Shown here: positions 1 through 8,411 of the stretch, in pieces | How positions within the stretch are numbered: the stretch's first letter is position 1 | Layout: every line of letters starts with the position of its first letter | From: a virus | DNA: 64,000 bases | Strand: one strand, 5' to 3' | IMG/VR virus record: IMGVR_UViG_3300010412_000004 | Location: 1-64,000 of that record | Notes under the pieces: model-generated | Told to the model about the DNA's origin: nothing | Databases searched by the model: none | Seen by the model: the letters and a program-made list of their open reading frames with translations, nothing else | Translations under genes and position numbers: made by a program

Positions 1-1600
1 ACTCTTTCAACCACTACCAGTTCATTTAGTACCACTACCAGTTCATTTAGTACCACTACCAGTTCATTTAGTACCACTACCAGTTCAACCTTAAGTACTC
101 TTTCAACCACTACGAGTTCATACTCAACCACTACGAGTTCATACTCAACAACTACTTCAACTTATTCAACTCTTTCAACCACTACGAGTTCATTCTCTAC
201 TACAACCAGTTCATACTCTACATACTCAACAACTACGAGTTCATACTCAACAACTACAAGTTCAACCTTAAGTACTCTTTCAACCACTACGAGTTCATAC
301 TCAACAACTACAAGTTCAACCTTCAGCACTCTTTCAACCACTACGAGTTCATACTCAACAACTACAAGTTCAACCTTAAGTACTCTTTCAACAACTACGA
401 GTTCCTTATCCACTACAACCAGTTCATACTCTACCACAACTAGTTCAACCTTAAGTACTCTTTCAACCACTACGAGTTCATACTCAACAACTACCAGTTC
501 AACCTTAAGTACTCTTTCAACCACTACTAGTTCCTTTAGTACCACAACCAGTTCATACTCTACTTTATCTACTACAACTAGTTCATACTCTACTTTATCT
601 ACTACAACTAGTTCATACTCTACTTTATCTACTACAACCAGTTCATATTCTACAACTTCCACAACCTTATCAACTTTATCAACTACAACTAGTTCTTTAT
701 CAACTACAACTAGTTCTTTATCAACTACAACTAGTTCTTTATCAACTACCAGTTCAACCTTAAGTACTCTTTCAACCACTACTAGTTCCTTTAGTACCAC
801 AACCAGTTCATACTCTACTACTACAAGTTCAACATATAGTACTCTTTCTACCACTACCAGTTCTACATATAGTACTTTATCCACCACTACCAGTTCCTTC
901 TCTACCACAAGTTCAACCTTAAGTACTCTTTCAACCACCACGAGTTCAAGTTCAACAACGAGTTCCACTTTATCTACAACCAGTTCCTTCTCTACTACAA
1001 GTTCAACCTTAAGTACTTTTTCAACAACTACCAGCTCTTTTAGTACCACAACTAGCTCAAGTTCAACTACTAGCTCTACTTATTCCACCTTATCTACTAC
1101 AACCAGTTCATATTCTACAACTTCCACAACCTTCAGTACCTTATCTACTACAACCAGTTCCTTCAGCACCACAACCAGTTCCTTCAGCACCACAACCAGC
1201 TCAAGTTCAACTACTAGTTCTACATACAGCACTCTTTCAACCACTACTAGTTCCTTTAGTACTACAACCAGTTCCTTATCTACCACAAGTTCAACATATA
1301 GCACTCTTTCAACAACCACAAGTTCTTCTTCTACTACAAGTTCAACATATAGCACTCTTTCAACAACCACAAGTTCATATTCTACAACTTCCACAACCTT
1401 AAGTACTCTTTCAACCACTACTAGTTCCTTTAGTACCACAACTAGTTCCTTTAGTACCACTAGTAGTACATACTCTACCTTATCTACTACAACCAGTTCC
1501 TTCAGCACCACCTCTACCACTTTTTCTACTTTGTCTACCTCAAGTTCTACCACAACTAGTTCCTCTACAACTAGTTCCTCCTCTACTTTGTCCACCACCA
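1..1600 (+). repeat. degenerate tandem repeats coding for Ser/Thr-rich stalk
   Basis: Short direct repeats are built from words such as AGTTCATACTCAACAACTAC and AACCTTAAGTACTCTTTC. A recurring unit of about 54 nt (18 codons) is visible at 250-530. Codons for Ser and Thr vary between units (ACC/ACT/ACA/ACG), so protein composition is kept while DNA identity drifts. Such arrays are prone to expansion and contraction. Confidence 0.85.
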
Positions 1601-1956
1601 CTACAATACCTCCCGGACAAGGTACTGTTGTATTTGGACATCATACCTCGGTAGATGAAAATAATGATGAGGACTTTTTAACTAATTGGGAAGGAACAGG
1701 AACTATTTCTGGATCTGGAGACTCTGAAAAGTTAATAATCAACGAAGGTGAATATATGCAAATGATTTCACCTTGGAATTTAGGTGTTGGGAAGGCTAGA
1801 ATTACATTAAATAAATATATAGAAGGTTCAGGTCCCTCTATATCAACAAAGTATAAGACAGGTAATTCTGTGGCTAATTGTGAGTCAGATACATGGCATG
1901 ATTACTCTACTTACTTTATGTGTCAGGGTTATTTTTTGGTTAGGTTAGAGAGATAA
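1..1956 (+). CDS. Ser/Thr-rich repeat protein with C-terminal domain (5' partial)
   Basis: The frame is open from the first base of the window, so the start lies upstream. About 530 residues are almost only Ser, Thr, Tyr, Leu and Phe, in units such as STLSTLSTTTSSYSTTTS. A proline hinge (TIPPGQG) follows, then a globular end of about 110 residues with two cysteines and several Trp and Tyr, closing in a beta-like GYFLVRLER. This looks like a mucin-like stalk joined to a head domain, as in a phage tail fibre or spike. Known: long Ser/Thr tracts are typical O-glycan acceptors. Inferred: receptor or surface contact. A single TAA separates it from the next gene, in the same frame. The exact function is unknown. 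Confidence 0.75.
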   Translation, partial: TLSTTTSSFSTTTSSFSTTTSSFSTTTSSTLSTLSTTTSSYSTTTSSYSTTTSTYSTLSTTTSSFSTTTSSYSTYSTTTSSYSTTTSSTLSTLSTTTSSYSTTTSSTFSTLSTTTSSYSTTTSSTLSTLSTTTSSLSTTTSSYSTTTSSTLSTLSTTTSSYSTTTSSTLSTLSTTTSSFSTTTSSYSTLSTTTSSYSTLSTTTSSYSTLSTTTSSYSTTSTTLSTLSTTTSSLSTTTSSLSTTTSSLSTTSSTLSTLSTTTSSFSTTTSSYSTTTSSTYSTLSTTTSSTYSTLSTTTSSFSTTSSTLSTLSTTTSSSSTTSSTLSTTSSFSTTSSTLSTFSTTTSSFSTTTSSSSTTSSTYSTLSTTTSSYSTTSTTFSTLSTTTSSFSTTTSSFSTTTSSSSTTSSTYSTLSTTTSSFSTTTSSLSTTSSTYSTLSTTTSSSSTTSSTYSTLSTTTSSYSTTSTTLSTLSTTTSSFSTTTSSFSTTSSTYSTLSTTTSSFSTTSTTFSTLSTSSSTTTSSSTTSSSSTLSTTTTIPPGQGTVVFGHHTSVDENNDEDFLTNWEGTGTISGSGDSEKLIINEGEYMQMISPWNLGVGKARITLNKYIEGSGPSISTKYKTGNSVANCESDTWHDYSTYFMCQGYFLVRLER

Positions 1957-1959
1957 CAA

Positions 1960-4900
1960 ATGTCCCTTGTTTGTCAAACAAATTCAAGAATTGCTGATGC
2001 CAATAGAAATTGGCAGAGTTCTTGTAATGTGGATATAACTAGTTGGGATAAATCCAATGAGTTTATTATATCTACATGGGCTTTGTCTAATGTTCACAAT
2101 GATGACGCAGATTTTAAATTGCAGTGGAGGAGAATAGGAGGCTCTTTCTCTGATGTTGGAGCAGATACGGAGATAAGATGGGGAACGAACACAGTTCTAA
2201 CTAATGGAGGTAATTTATTATCTGGCAACAGTGCCGGGTGTTTATCCACATGGGATAGTGGGACAGAGAGTGAAGGGGATAATACGGCATACGCCTCTAA
2301 CATAGCGAATGGAAATTATTGGGAAGGTCAATGGGCTCTAGGGTTTGGTTCTGGAGCACTTGATAATCAGGAATATGAGATACAACTCGTTTGTGTTACT
2401 TATCCTGGATCTGCTATTTGTCAAACCTCGATAACTACAGCGGCAGGAGCAACCTCATCATCTACTACAACTACCACCTTCACCACTACAACAAGTAGTA
2501 TCACCACTACATCAAGCACCTCAACGGTATCTACTACAACTACCACCTATAGTACCTTATCAACTACAACCAGTTCCTCCACTACTACTACAACCTTCAG
2601 CACTCTTTCAACAACCACTAGCTCATATTCTACTACTACAAGTTCATTTAGTTCTACTACTACAAGTTCATTTAGCACCACAACTAGTTCATACTCTACA
2701 TTATCTACTACATCTACTACTCTCAGCACTCTTTCAACTACAACCAGCTCTACATATAGTACTTTATCAACCACAACCAGTTCAACATATAGCACTCTTT
2801 CAACAACTACAAGTTCCTTCAGCACCACAACCAGTTCCTTCAGTACTACCACAAGTTCCTTATCTACCACTACAAGTTCATTATCTACCACTACAAGTTC
2901 ATTATCTACCACTACAAGTTCATTATCTACCACTACAAGTTCATTATCTACCACTACCAGTTCCTTCAGTACTACCACAAGTTCCTTATCTACCACTACA
3001 AGTTCATTCTCTACTACTTCTACCACCTTTAGTACCTTATCCACAACAACCAGTTCTAGTAGTTCTAGTACAACCACAACCTCGAGCACTTTTACCACCA
3101 CAAGTTCTACTCTAAGCACTACAACTACGGAACCTCCATCAACCGAGGTAGAAGATGTAGTTATTGATTTTTTACCAGAAACTACAACCACCACCACAAC
3201 CACTTTTTCCTCTACTACCACCACAAGTTCTACTCTGAGTTCTATATCAACAACTACCTCAAGTAGCACAACTAGTTCTACCACAACTAGCTCAACATAT
3301 AGCACTCTTTCTACCACAACTACCACAACAACAAGTTTTAGCTCAACCACCACTACAACCTTCAGTACTTTATCAACAACCAGTTCAAGTACAACCACCA
3401 GTTTTACTACAACTAGTTCCTTCTCTACCACCACTACAACCTTCAGTACTTTATCAACAACTACCAGCTCATACTCTACCACTACCACAACCTTAAGTAC
3501 TTTATCTACTACTACGAGTTCCTTCTCCACCACTACCACAACCTTAAGTACTTTATCTACTACTACGAGTTCCTTCTCCACTACTACCACAACCTTAAGT
3601 ACTTTATCTACCACTACAAGTTCGTATTCTACAACCACTACAACCTTCAGTACTCTTTCTACCACTACAAGTTCTTCATCAACTACCAGTTCAACCTATA
3701 GCACCTTATCAACCACAACTAGTTCTTTCTCAACTACTAGTTCAACCTTCAGCACCCTTTCTACCACATCTAGCTCTACACTGAGTACTACCAGTACTTA
3801 TTTAACTACTAGTTCTTCGAGTAGTACATATTCAACAACGAGCACGAGTGAGACCTCCACAAGTACCTATAGTACTACTTCCAGCACAGAACCACCATTA
3901 ACTACTTATTCTTCTACAACCAGTTCTAGTAGCACCGTTTCTACTACAACCTCAACTTACTCTACTACAACTAGTTCTTTAAGCACCACAACTTCAAGTT
4001 CTTATACAACTACAACAAGCACATATAGCAGTACATCAAGTACGGTATCGTCAAGCAGTACGCTGAGTTCAACGACTTCTACGCATAGCACAACTACAAG
4101 TAGCAGTTTTTCAACTACCACTAGTTCTTCAGCTTCAACAACTTCGAGCACTTATTCTACTACGAGTAGTAGTTCTACATCAACTACAACTACTCTATCA
4201 ACTACCACGAGTACTACTCTGAGTACCACGAGTACTTATTCTACTACGAGTACTACTCTGAGTACCACGAGTACTTATTCTACTACGAGTACTACTGGAA
4301 GCACATCAACAAGTACATTTAGTTCTTCATCTACTACTACTACAGAAACATATGGAACCTCCTCCAGTAGTACCACAAGTAGTACAACCTACTCTACTAC
4401 TACATCTACTACAGCCTCAACCAGTAGCACCAGCACCACAGAAACTACTACTTCCTCAGGAAGTTCATCTAGTACTACCAGTAGCACATATCCACCTACT
4501 CTCATACCTCATATAGGATTTGAGAGAGATGGTATAGATACAATATTTGAAAGAGACTCAGAAACTTTAGTATTTGAGAGATACTCAGAAACATCAGTAT
4601 TTGAAAGAGACTCAGAAACCTTAGTATTTGAAAGAGACTCAGAAACCTTAATATTTGAGGAGGTGATACAAATGGGTAGTGAATCAGTTCCAGGAGAATT
4701 CTTTAAACAACCATATGAGAGCATGGTCGCCTATGGCGGTTTTTCTAATGTAATGGAGAGTGGGGAGACCATCACATTAGTTAGCAGTACCGCAACAGCT
4801 CTTGATGTAAACGGTTCGGACGCCTCCTCAGATATACTACAGGGAAATCCTGCTATCTATAATGATGATGATGGAAACCCTTGGAGGTTAGGTATTAGAG

Positions 4901-5010
4901 TAGTAGCAGGGGAGGCGTCAAAAAGCCCCTATAAAATAACCTTTAAAATATTGACCTCTCTTGCGAATAAATGGGAGGTAGATTGTTATGTGAATGTGGA
5001 GGAATTATGA
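1960..5010 (+). CDS. large Ser/Thr-rich fibre-like protein (1016 aa)
   Basis: Residues 1-165 form a globular N-terminal domain (FKLQWRR, NYWEGQWALGFG, EYEIQLVC) of a beta-sandwich type common in phage structural proteins. Residues about 166-845 are a Ser/Thr tract with short breaks (TEPPSTEVEDVVIDFLP near residue 390; STEPPLTT near 645). Then come five FERDSETLV-like 9-residue repeats and a C-terminal domain of 112 residues. The start is ATG three bases after the stop of the preceding gene and in the same frame; the SD is weak (AGAGAG). The C-terminal domain has its own SD and ATG (see 4672). Probably a fibre or surface-exposed virion protein; this is inference from composition and from the glycan cassette downstream. 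Confidence 0.75.
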   Translation: MSLVCQTNSRIADANRNWQSSCNVDITSWDKSNEFIISTWALSNVHNDDADFKLQWRRIGGSFSDVGADTEIRWGTNTVLTNGGNLLSGNSAGCLSTWDSGTESEGDNTAYASNIANGNYWEGQWALGFGSGALDNQEYEIQLVCVTYPGSAICQTSITTAAGATSSSTTTTTFTTTTSSITTTSSTSTVSTTTTTYSTLSTTTSSSTTTTTFSTLSTTTSSYSTTTSSFSSTTTSSFSTTTSSYSTLSTTSTTLSTLSTTTSSTYSTLSTTTSSTYSTLSTTTSSFSTTTSSFSTTTSSLSTTTSSLSTTTSSLSTTTSSLSTTTSSLSTTTSSFSTTTSSLSTTTSSFSTTSTTFSTLSTTTSSSSSSTTTTSSTFTTTSSTLSTTTTEPPSTEVEDVVIDFLPETTTTTTTTFSSTTTTSSTLSSISTTTSSSTTSSTTTSSTYSTLSTTTTTTTSFSSTTTTTFSTLSTTSSSTTTSFTTTSSFSTTTTTFSTLSTTTSSYSTTTTTLSTLSTTTSSFSTTTTTLSTLSTTTSSFSTTTTTLSTLSTTTSSYSTTTTTFSTLSTTTSSSSTTSSTYSTLSTTTSSFSTTSSTFSTLSTTSSSTLSTTSTYLTTSSSSSTYSTTSTSETSTSTYSTTSSTEPPLTTYSSTTSSSSTVSTTTSTYSTTTSSLSTTTSSSYTTTTSTYSSTSSTVSSSSTLSSTTSTHSTTTSSSFSTTTSSSASTTSSTYSTTSSSSTSTTTTLSTTTSTTLSTTSTYSTTSTTLSTTSTYSTTSTTGSTSTSTFSSSSTTTTETYGTSSSSTTSSTTYSTTTSTTASTSSTSTTETTTSSGSSSSTTSSTYPPTLIPHIGFERDGIDTIFERDSETLVFERYSETSVFERDSETLVFERDSETLIFEEVIQMGSESVPGEFFKQPYESMVAYGGFSNVMESGETITLVSSTATALDVNGSDASSDILQGNPAIYNDDDGNPWRLGIRVVAGEASKSPYKITFKILTSLANKWEVDCYVNVEEL
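2455..4490 (+). repeat. degenerate Ser/Thr-coding repeats, second array
   Basis: Repeated words such as TTATCTACCACTACAAGTTC (five near-identical 21-nt copies around 2860-2960) and ACTACGAGTTCCTTCTCCAC, and near 4200-4290 CTACGAGTACTACTCTGAGT. The array is interrupted by two non-repetitive acidic or Pro-containing spacers near 3130-3180 and 3885-3900. Confidence 0.85.
4519..4653 (+). repeat. five 27-nt in-frame repeats (FERDSETLV type)
   Basis: Five consecutive 27-nt units start at 4519, 4546, 4573, 4600 and 4627. They read FERDGIDTI, FERDSETLV, FERYSETSV, FERDSETLV and FERDSETLI. The third to fifth are nearly identical at DNA level. The array ends directly in the SD of the nested start at 4672. 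Confidence 0.9.
4672..5010 (+). CDS. possible independently translated C-terminal domain (112 aa)
   Basis: Inside the long fibre gene and in the same frame there is GAGGAGGTGATACAA followed by ATG, a better ribosome-binding site than that of the full-length gene. The product would be a compact 112-residue domain (MGSESVPGEF... to KWEVDCYVNVEEL) without Ser/Thr tract. It resembles small stand-alone phage beta-rich proteins whose middle reads AGEASKSPYKITFKI. It may be made both as the fibre C-terminus and separately, giving different stoichiometry in a trimer or complex. Evidence is only the SD and domain boundary. Confidence 0.45.
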   Translation: MGSESVPGEFFKQPYESMVAYGGFSNVMESGETITLVSSTATALDVNGSDASSDILQGNPAIYNDDDGNPWRLGIRVVAGEASKSPYKITFKILTSLANKWEVDCYVNVEEL

Positions 5011-5408
5011 CAGGAAAAAAACAAGAATGGACAGGAGTAGAAAGGAGGGAAAATCCAATGGCCTGCTCTTCTATATGCCCTCCTATAGTTATAGAACTTA
5101 AGGAGGTATATAAGAGCATACAATCAAAGACATCTTCAAAGTTGTTCTATTGGATAGTAGGGGGATTGGCATTTTTTGTGGTAATCGTGGTAGGAGGTGC
5201 TCAATGGAAGATGGCCGCTGATATCAGTTCTATAAATACTAATGTGGAGGTAGTAAGACAAACCGTGAATGGACTTGCTACGAATGTGCAGTATCATATC
5301 ACTATAGATGATGCCCGTCACCTAAGAAATGAGGACAAGATAGAAAAGAATAAGGATGAGCTTCAGAAACTCTATAAAGATAGGAATAGGTGGGAGCGTC
5401 ATCCTTGA
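5007..5408 (+). CDS. single-span membrane protein with coiled coil
   Basis: 133 residues. ATG chosen because GGAGG lies just upstream and the start overlaps the preceding stop (ATGA). A hydrophilic N-terminus (about 43 residues) is followed by one membrane segment (FYWIVGGLAFFVVIVVGGA) and a charged heptad-like tail (ISSINTNVEVVRQTVNGLATNV...). This layout matches XhlA/haemolysin-like or holin-accessory proteins near phage tail and lysis genes. Family membership is not proven by eye. A holin-like gene lies 2.7 kb downstream on the same strand, so a role in lysis is reasonable but inferred. Confidence 0.6.
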   Translation: MTGKKQEWTGVERRENPMACSSICPPIVIELKEVYKSIQSKTSSKLFYWIVGGLAFFVVIVVGGAQWKMAADISSINTNVEVVRQTVNGLATNVQYHITIDDARHLRNEDKIEKNKDELQKLYKDRNRWERHP

Positions 5409-5439
5409 AACCACAAACCTTAATTTAAGGAGGCACAAA

Positions 5440-5937
5440 ATGAAAAAGAATTTATTGATGTTGGTAGTTTTGTCAATGGTTGCGATGGTTACTATGGGGG
5501 AAGGCTCTTGTACCAACTGGGGATGGAATATGGCTAATATTTTTCCTCAGCCAAAGGAGAGCATCTGCAGTACCATTCCTGAAGGCGAAAGTTTTATCTG
5601 CCAAAGACTCAGAAATCCTGAGTTTACTCACTCTGTTCTCTATATTTCAAATGCCGCTCTTCTTGACAGTATGAATCTAGAGGGCATAGAAAGAGAGGAG
5701 GAGGTGATTAATGATGTGATTTGGTATATAGACCAACCTTCCATCTCCTATGCTATGTTTGAGAAGTACGTTCTGGAAAAGAGTCAATCCTTGGTAGTGA
5801 TTGCGGCCGCGTCAGAGTTGAGTATGTTTCAATTCAATAACAATCCTATTTTGCCAGCGGATAGGGATATGATTAAGTGGTCTCTTAATCGTACAAAAGG
5901 ATTGATCGACATCGCAAAGAAGAGGAAAAGTGGTTAG
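5440..5937 (+). CDS. exported protein with signal peptide, unknown
   Basis: 165 residues from ATG at 5440, preceded by AAGGAGGCACAAA. The N-terminus MKKNLLMLVVLSMVAMVTMG is a clear signal sequence, followed by EGSC. The Cys could be a lipid attachment site, but the sequence before it is not a good lipobox. The mature part has three or four cysteines and no recognised motif. Position between a membrane protein and the sugar cassette suggests an envelope-located job such as lysis or superinfection exclusion. Function unknown. Confidence 0.65.
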   Translation: MKKNLLMLVVLSMVAMVTMGEGSCTNWGWNMANIFPQPKESICSTIPEGESFICQRLRNPEFTHSVLYISNAALLDSMNLEGIEREEEVINDVIWYIDQPSISYAMFEKYVLEKSQSLVVIAAASELSMFQFNNNPILPADRDMIKWSLNRTKGLIDIAKKRKSG

Positions 5938-6634
5938 CAGGTATCCCTCCTCTAAAAGGGGGAGGGATTCTCTTCCTGAGTTTAATGTAATTGTTCCGGT
6001 AGTAAGGTTAGATCTTTGTAAAGATTTAATCAATTCTATTGAAGAGAATACTATTCTTCCTAAACGTGTAATCATTATAAATAACACAGGTAGAAGGTAT
6101 TTTCCTAGGTCTAAGAAACTTAAAATTGAGGTTTACCCTAGCATTTCGGGAGATGTAAATGAATCTTGGAATCTAGGTGTATCCCTTGTAGATATAACAG
6201 TGGATTATGTATCTATACTAAATGATGATATTGTATTAAATAAATGGTTTTTTCAGAGAGTAGATGAGACCTTAAGGTCTCATAAAGATTGTGGAGTAGC
6301 CTGTCCTTTATCCGTCTCAACTCTAGAGGAAATGGGTAATGGTAAAAAAAAGCCCTGTATAGTTAGAATGGAAAGAAGAGAAGGCTATGCTTTTACGTTT
6401 AGAAAGAAATTATTGGATAGGATACCTCCTATCCCTATACATAGAATTAAAATATTTCACGGTGATGATTGGTATTGGTATTGGACTCTTACCCACACTC
6501 ATTTCTGGTACCAAGATTTAGGAAATATAATCTTTCATCATGTAGGTTCTTCAGTCCTACTCAAAGGATTTAGGGATATCAAGAAGAAGGAGAGAAATGA
6601 GTGGGAAAGGATAATGAATGAACTTGGAGGATAA
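5930..6634 (+). CDS. GT-A fold glycosyltransferase (family 2-like)
   Basis: 234 residues, GTG start overlapping the preceding stop by 8 nt. N-terminal FNVIVPVVR and the strand VIIINNTG are typical of the nucleotide-sugar fold. YVSILNDDIVLN near residue 95-106 carries the DxD-like metal motif, and FHGDDWYWYW near residue 178 is in the position of the acceptor/catalytic acidic region. Would transfer a sugar from a nucleotide donor. First gene of a three-gene overlapping run with an acetyltransferase and a methyltransferase, immediately after the Ser/Thr-rich fibre genes, so a virion or cell-surface glycan is the likely target (inference). Confidence 0.75.
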   Translation: MVSRYPSSKRGRDSLPEFNVIVPVVRLDLCKDLINSIEENTILPKRVIIINNTGRRYFPRSKKLKIEVYPSISGDVNESWNLGVSLVDITVDYVSILNDDIVLNKWFFQRVDETLRSHKDCGVACPLSVSTLEEMGNGKKKPCIVRMERREGYAFTFRKKLLDRIPPIPIHRIKIFHGDDWYWYWTLTHTHFWYQDLGNIIFHHVGSSVLLKGFRDIKKKERNEWERIMNELGG

Positions 6635-7172
6635 TAATAGAGAGATTTCTCCTTATCTTAAGATGGACCGTTTTAGTTATGGTAATATCGTTAGAATAGG
6701 TAAGAACGGTAATATAAAAGTAGGTAGTTTTACTTCTATAGCGAGTGGCGTGAAAGCTATTATGGTAGGACATAATACGGATTGGATTTCCACCTATCCC
6801 TTCTCCTCGAGAGAGATGAGAAATTATTTTAAGAATGGTCTTCCTAGTTCTATACATGGTCATCCTAGAGAATATGGAGATATATTGATTGGTTCAGATG
6901 TTTGGATAGGTCAAGATGTGTCGATAATGGGAGGTATTTACATAGGTCATGGATCAATTATAGGAGCCGGGTCTATTGTTACAAAGGATGTGGCTCCTTA
7001 TTCTGTGGAGGCGGGAATTCCTTCTGTTACTCGTAAAATGAGATTTACTCAAGAACAAATAAATAGATTGCTTGATATAGAATGGTGGAATTGGCCTATT
7101 GGTAAAATTAATAGTAATTTGGATTTGATATGTAGTCCTAATATAGGTGAATTTTTGAGGATACATGGATGA
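6618..7172 (+). CDS. left-handed beta-helix (hexapeptide) O-acetyltransferase
   Basis: 184 residues. Hexapeptide repeats are evident (IVRIGKNGNIKVGSFTSIA, DILIGSDVWIGQDVSIMGG, YIGHGSIIGAGSIVTKDV), and VGHNTDWIS has the catalytic-type His of the CatB/xenobiotic acyltransferase branch. The PYSVEAGIPSVTRKMRF ending is typical of sugar acetyltransferases such as those in O-antigen or nodulation pathways. Acetyl-CoA would be the donor. Starts inside the 3' end of the glycosyltransferase gene with GGAAAGG upstream, implying translational coupling. Likely acetylates the sugar added by its neighbour (inference). Confidence 0.85.
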   Translation: MNLEDNNREISPYLKMDRFSYGNIVRIGKNGNIKVGSFTSIASGVKAIMVGHNTDWISTYPFSSREMRNYFKNGLPSSIHGHPREYGDILIGSDVWIGQDVSIMGGIYIGHGSIIGAGSIVTKDVAPYSVEAGIPSVTRKMRFTQEQINRLLDIEWWNWPIGKINSNLDLICSPNIGEFLRIHG

Positions 7173-7711
7173 CCTTTATATTCAAAAGATATAAAAATAT
7201 GGAATTTGTTCCTCTTATTAAGGAACTCGTTCTGCTTTATGAACCTTATACTTATGTAGAGATAGGGGTTCAAAAAGGATATACCTTTAATCAACTATCT
7301 AAGATGTCTCAGATAAAAAGGGCTGTGGCCGTAGATATTAAAGTTTTACCTTCGGTGATTTCCATAAAAGGAAAAACAGAATTCTATGAAATGTCCTCTA
7401 AAGAATTCTCTAAGGTATGGAAGGATACTATAGATTTACTTTTTATAGATGGAGATCATAAATGGACTTCTGTAATGAATGATTTCGAATCTTTGTCACC
7501 TTTTGTAGCTGATGGACACGGGTTAATTTTGATGCATGATACACACCCGAATCATGAAAGTCTTATGACAGAAGGATATTGTTCCAGTGCGTGGATAGCC
7601 GCGAGTATTATCCATAACAAGTTTAAAGAATTTGAGATTGTAACCCTTCCTGGTCCTTATGCTGGATTATCTATTATAAGAAAGATTAAAAAAGGTCATT
7701 TAGGGAGGTAA
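7169..7711 (+). CDS. class I SAM-dependent methyltransferase
   Basis: 180 residues. YVEIGVQKGYTFNQL is the SAM-binding motif I, and DLLFIDGDHKWTSVMNDFE and GLILMHDTHPNHE are characteristic of the Methyltransf_24 / sugar O-methyltransferase branch. Overlaps the acetyltransferase stop by 4 nt (ATGA). The three genes form a compact cassette that could build a methylated, acetylated sugar. The target is not shown by sequence; the adjacent Ser/Thr-rich fibre proteins or host-surface glycans are candidates. Confidence 0.8.
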   Translation: MTFIFKRYKNMEFVPLIKELVLLYEPYTYVEIGVQKGYTFNQLSKMSQIKRAVAVDIKVLPSVISIKGKTEFYEMSSKEFSKVWKDTIDLLFIDGDHKWTSVMNDFESLSPFVADGHGLILMHDTHPNHESLMTEGYCSSAWIAASIIHNKFKEFEIVTLPGPYAGLSIIRKIKKGHLGR

Positions 7712-7715
7712 TGAA

Positions 7716-8120
7716 ATGAAGATTTATTATCGAGAAGGATATAAGTATCAGATCTGTGAGACCTATTTGTGTAAGATAGAGATAGTTGGATTTAATGTTA
7801 AGTCTGAGTATATCAATTTATCCCCAGAGGGTCTTCTTATGATTTCAAAGGGGTATGCTTGGGATGGCCCAAGTGGATTGACCATAGACACTAAAAATTC
7901 TATGAGAGGATCACTTGTTCATGATGCTTTGTATCAATTAATTAGAGAGAAGAAATTACCTAAGGAAGTTCGTCCTTTGGCTGATGAGGAATTAAAAAGA
8001 ATATGTAGAGAAGACGGCATGAGCAAAGCACGTTCTTGGGTATGGTTCAAGGCGGTAAGAGATTTTGCCTCTTTTGCGGCCAACCCTAAGAATGATAAAC
8101 CCATACTAATTGCACCATAA
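7716..8120 (+). CDS. DUF1353 family phage protein
   Basis: 134 residues with the family signature KGYAWDGPSG, then MRGSLVHDALYQL and a conserved acidic and basic C-terminal half (ADEELKRICREDGM..., AVRDFASF). DUF1353 proteins are common in phage tail and lysis regions. A peptidase-like role has been suggested for the family but is not established. SD GGGAGGTAATGAA at the start; 4 nt after the methyltransferase stop and 12 nt before the holin-like gene, so part of the same transcription unit. Confidence 0.8.
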   Translation: MKIYYREGYKYQICETYLCKIEIVGFNVKSEYINLSPEGLLMISKGYAWDGPSGLTIDTKNSMRGSLVHDALYQLIREKKLPKEVRPLADEELKRICREDGMSKARSWVWFKAVRDFASFAANPKNDKPILIAP

Positions 8121-8132
8121 AGGAGGTATATT

Positions 8133-8411
8133 ATGAAGAGTGGATTTAGATCTACAGAGTTTTGGTTGGTGGCCGCTTTAGTTCTAGTGGTGGCTTTTAT
8201 TGCTACAGGTAAGATAACTACTCAGGATATACAATCAGCTACGGGTAGGATTAGTGATACCTCATCGGCTATACCAGCCTTTATAGATGCCGTGAAATCT
8301 ATAGTCAACCAAATGGGAGATGTGTTGATTGCGGCGGGATTAGTTTGGGCTTATCTAAAGCGTAGGTCTTCACTTAAAGCCCAAGAGATGAAAAAGGAAC
8401 CTACTCAATAA
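8133..8411 (+). CDS. holin-like protein
   Basis: 92 residues with two hydrophobic segments (FWLVAALVLVVAFIATG and VLIAAGLVWAYL) separated by a polar linker, and a charged C-terminus (KRRSSLKAQEMKKEPTQ). This is a typical holin layout; holins form membrane lesions that release endolysin. SD AAAGGAGGTATATT is strong. The 3' end overlaps the 3' end of the convergent gene at 8401 by 11 bases, so there is no room for a separate terminator. Confidence 0.7.
   Translation: MKSGFRSTEFWLVAALVLVVAFIATGKITTQDIQSATGRISDTSSAIPAFIDAVKSIVNQMGDVLIAAGLVWAYLKRRSSLKAQEMKKEPTQ

Noticed and set aside
162-3665. Long minus-strand open frames of Val/Glu/Lys repeats opposite the Ser/Thr genes (162-1049, 1080-1601, 2547-3665)
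   Set aside because: They are the antisense of the Ser/Thr codon repeats; no SD, and composition follows from the plus-strand coding. Shadows.
1-5010. CRISPR array or diversity-generating retroelement
   Set aside because: Repeats are in-frame, degenerate and lack unique spacers; no Cas, reverse transcriptase or template repeat seen.
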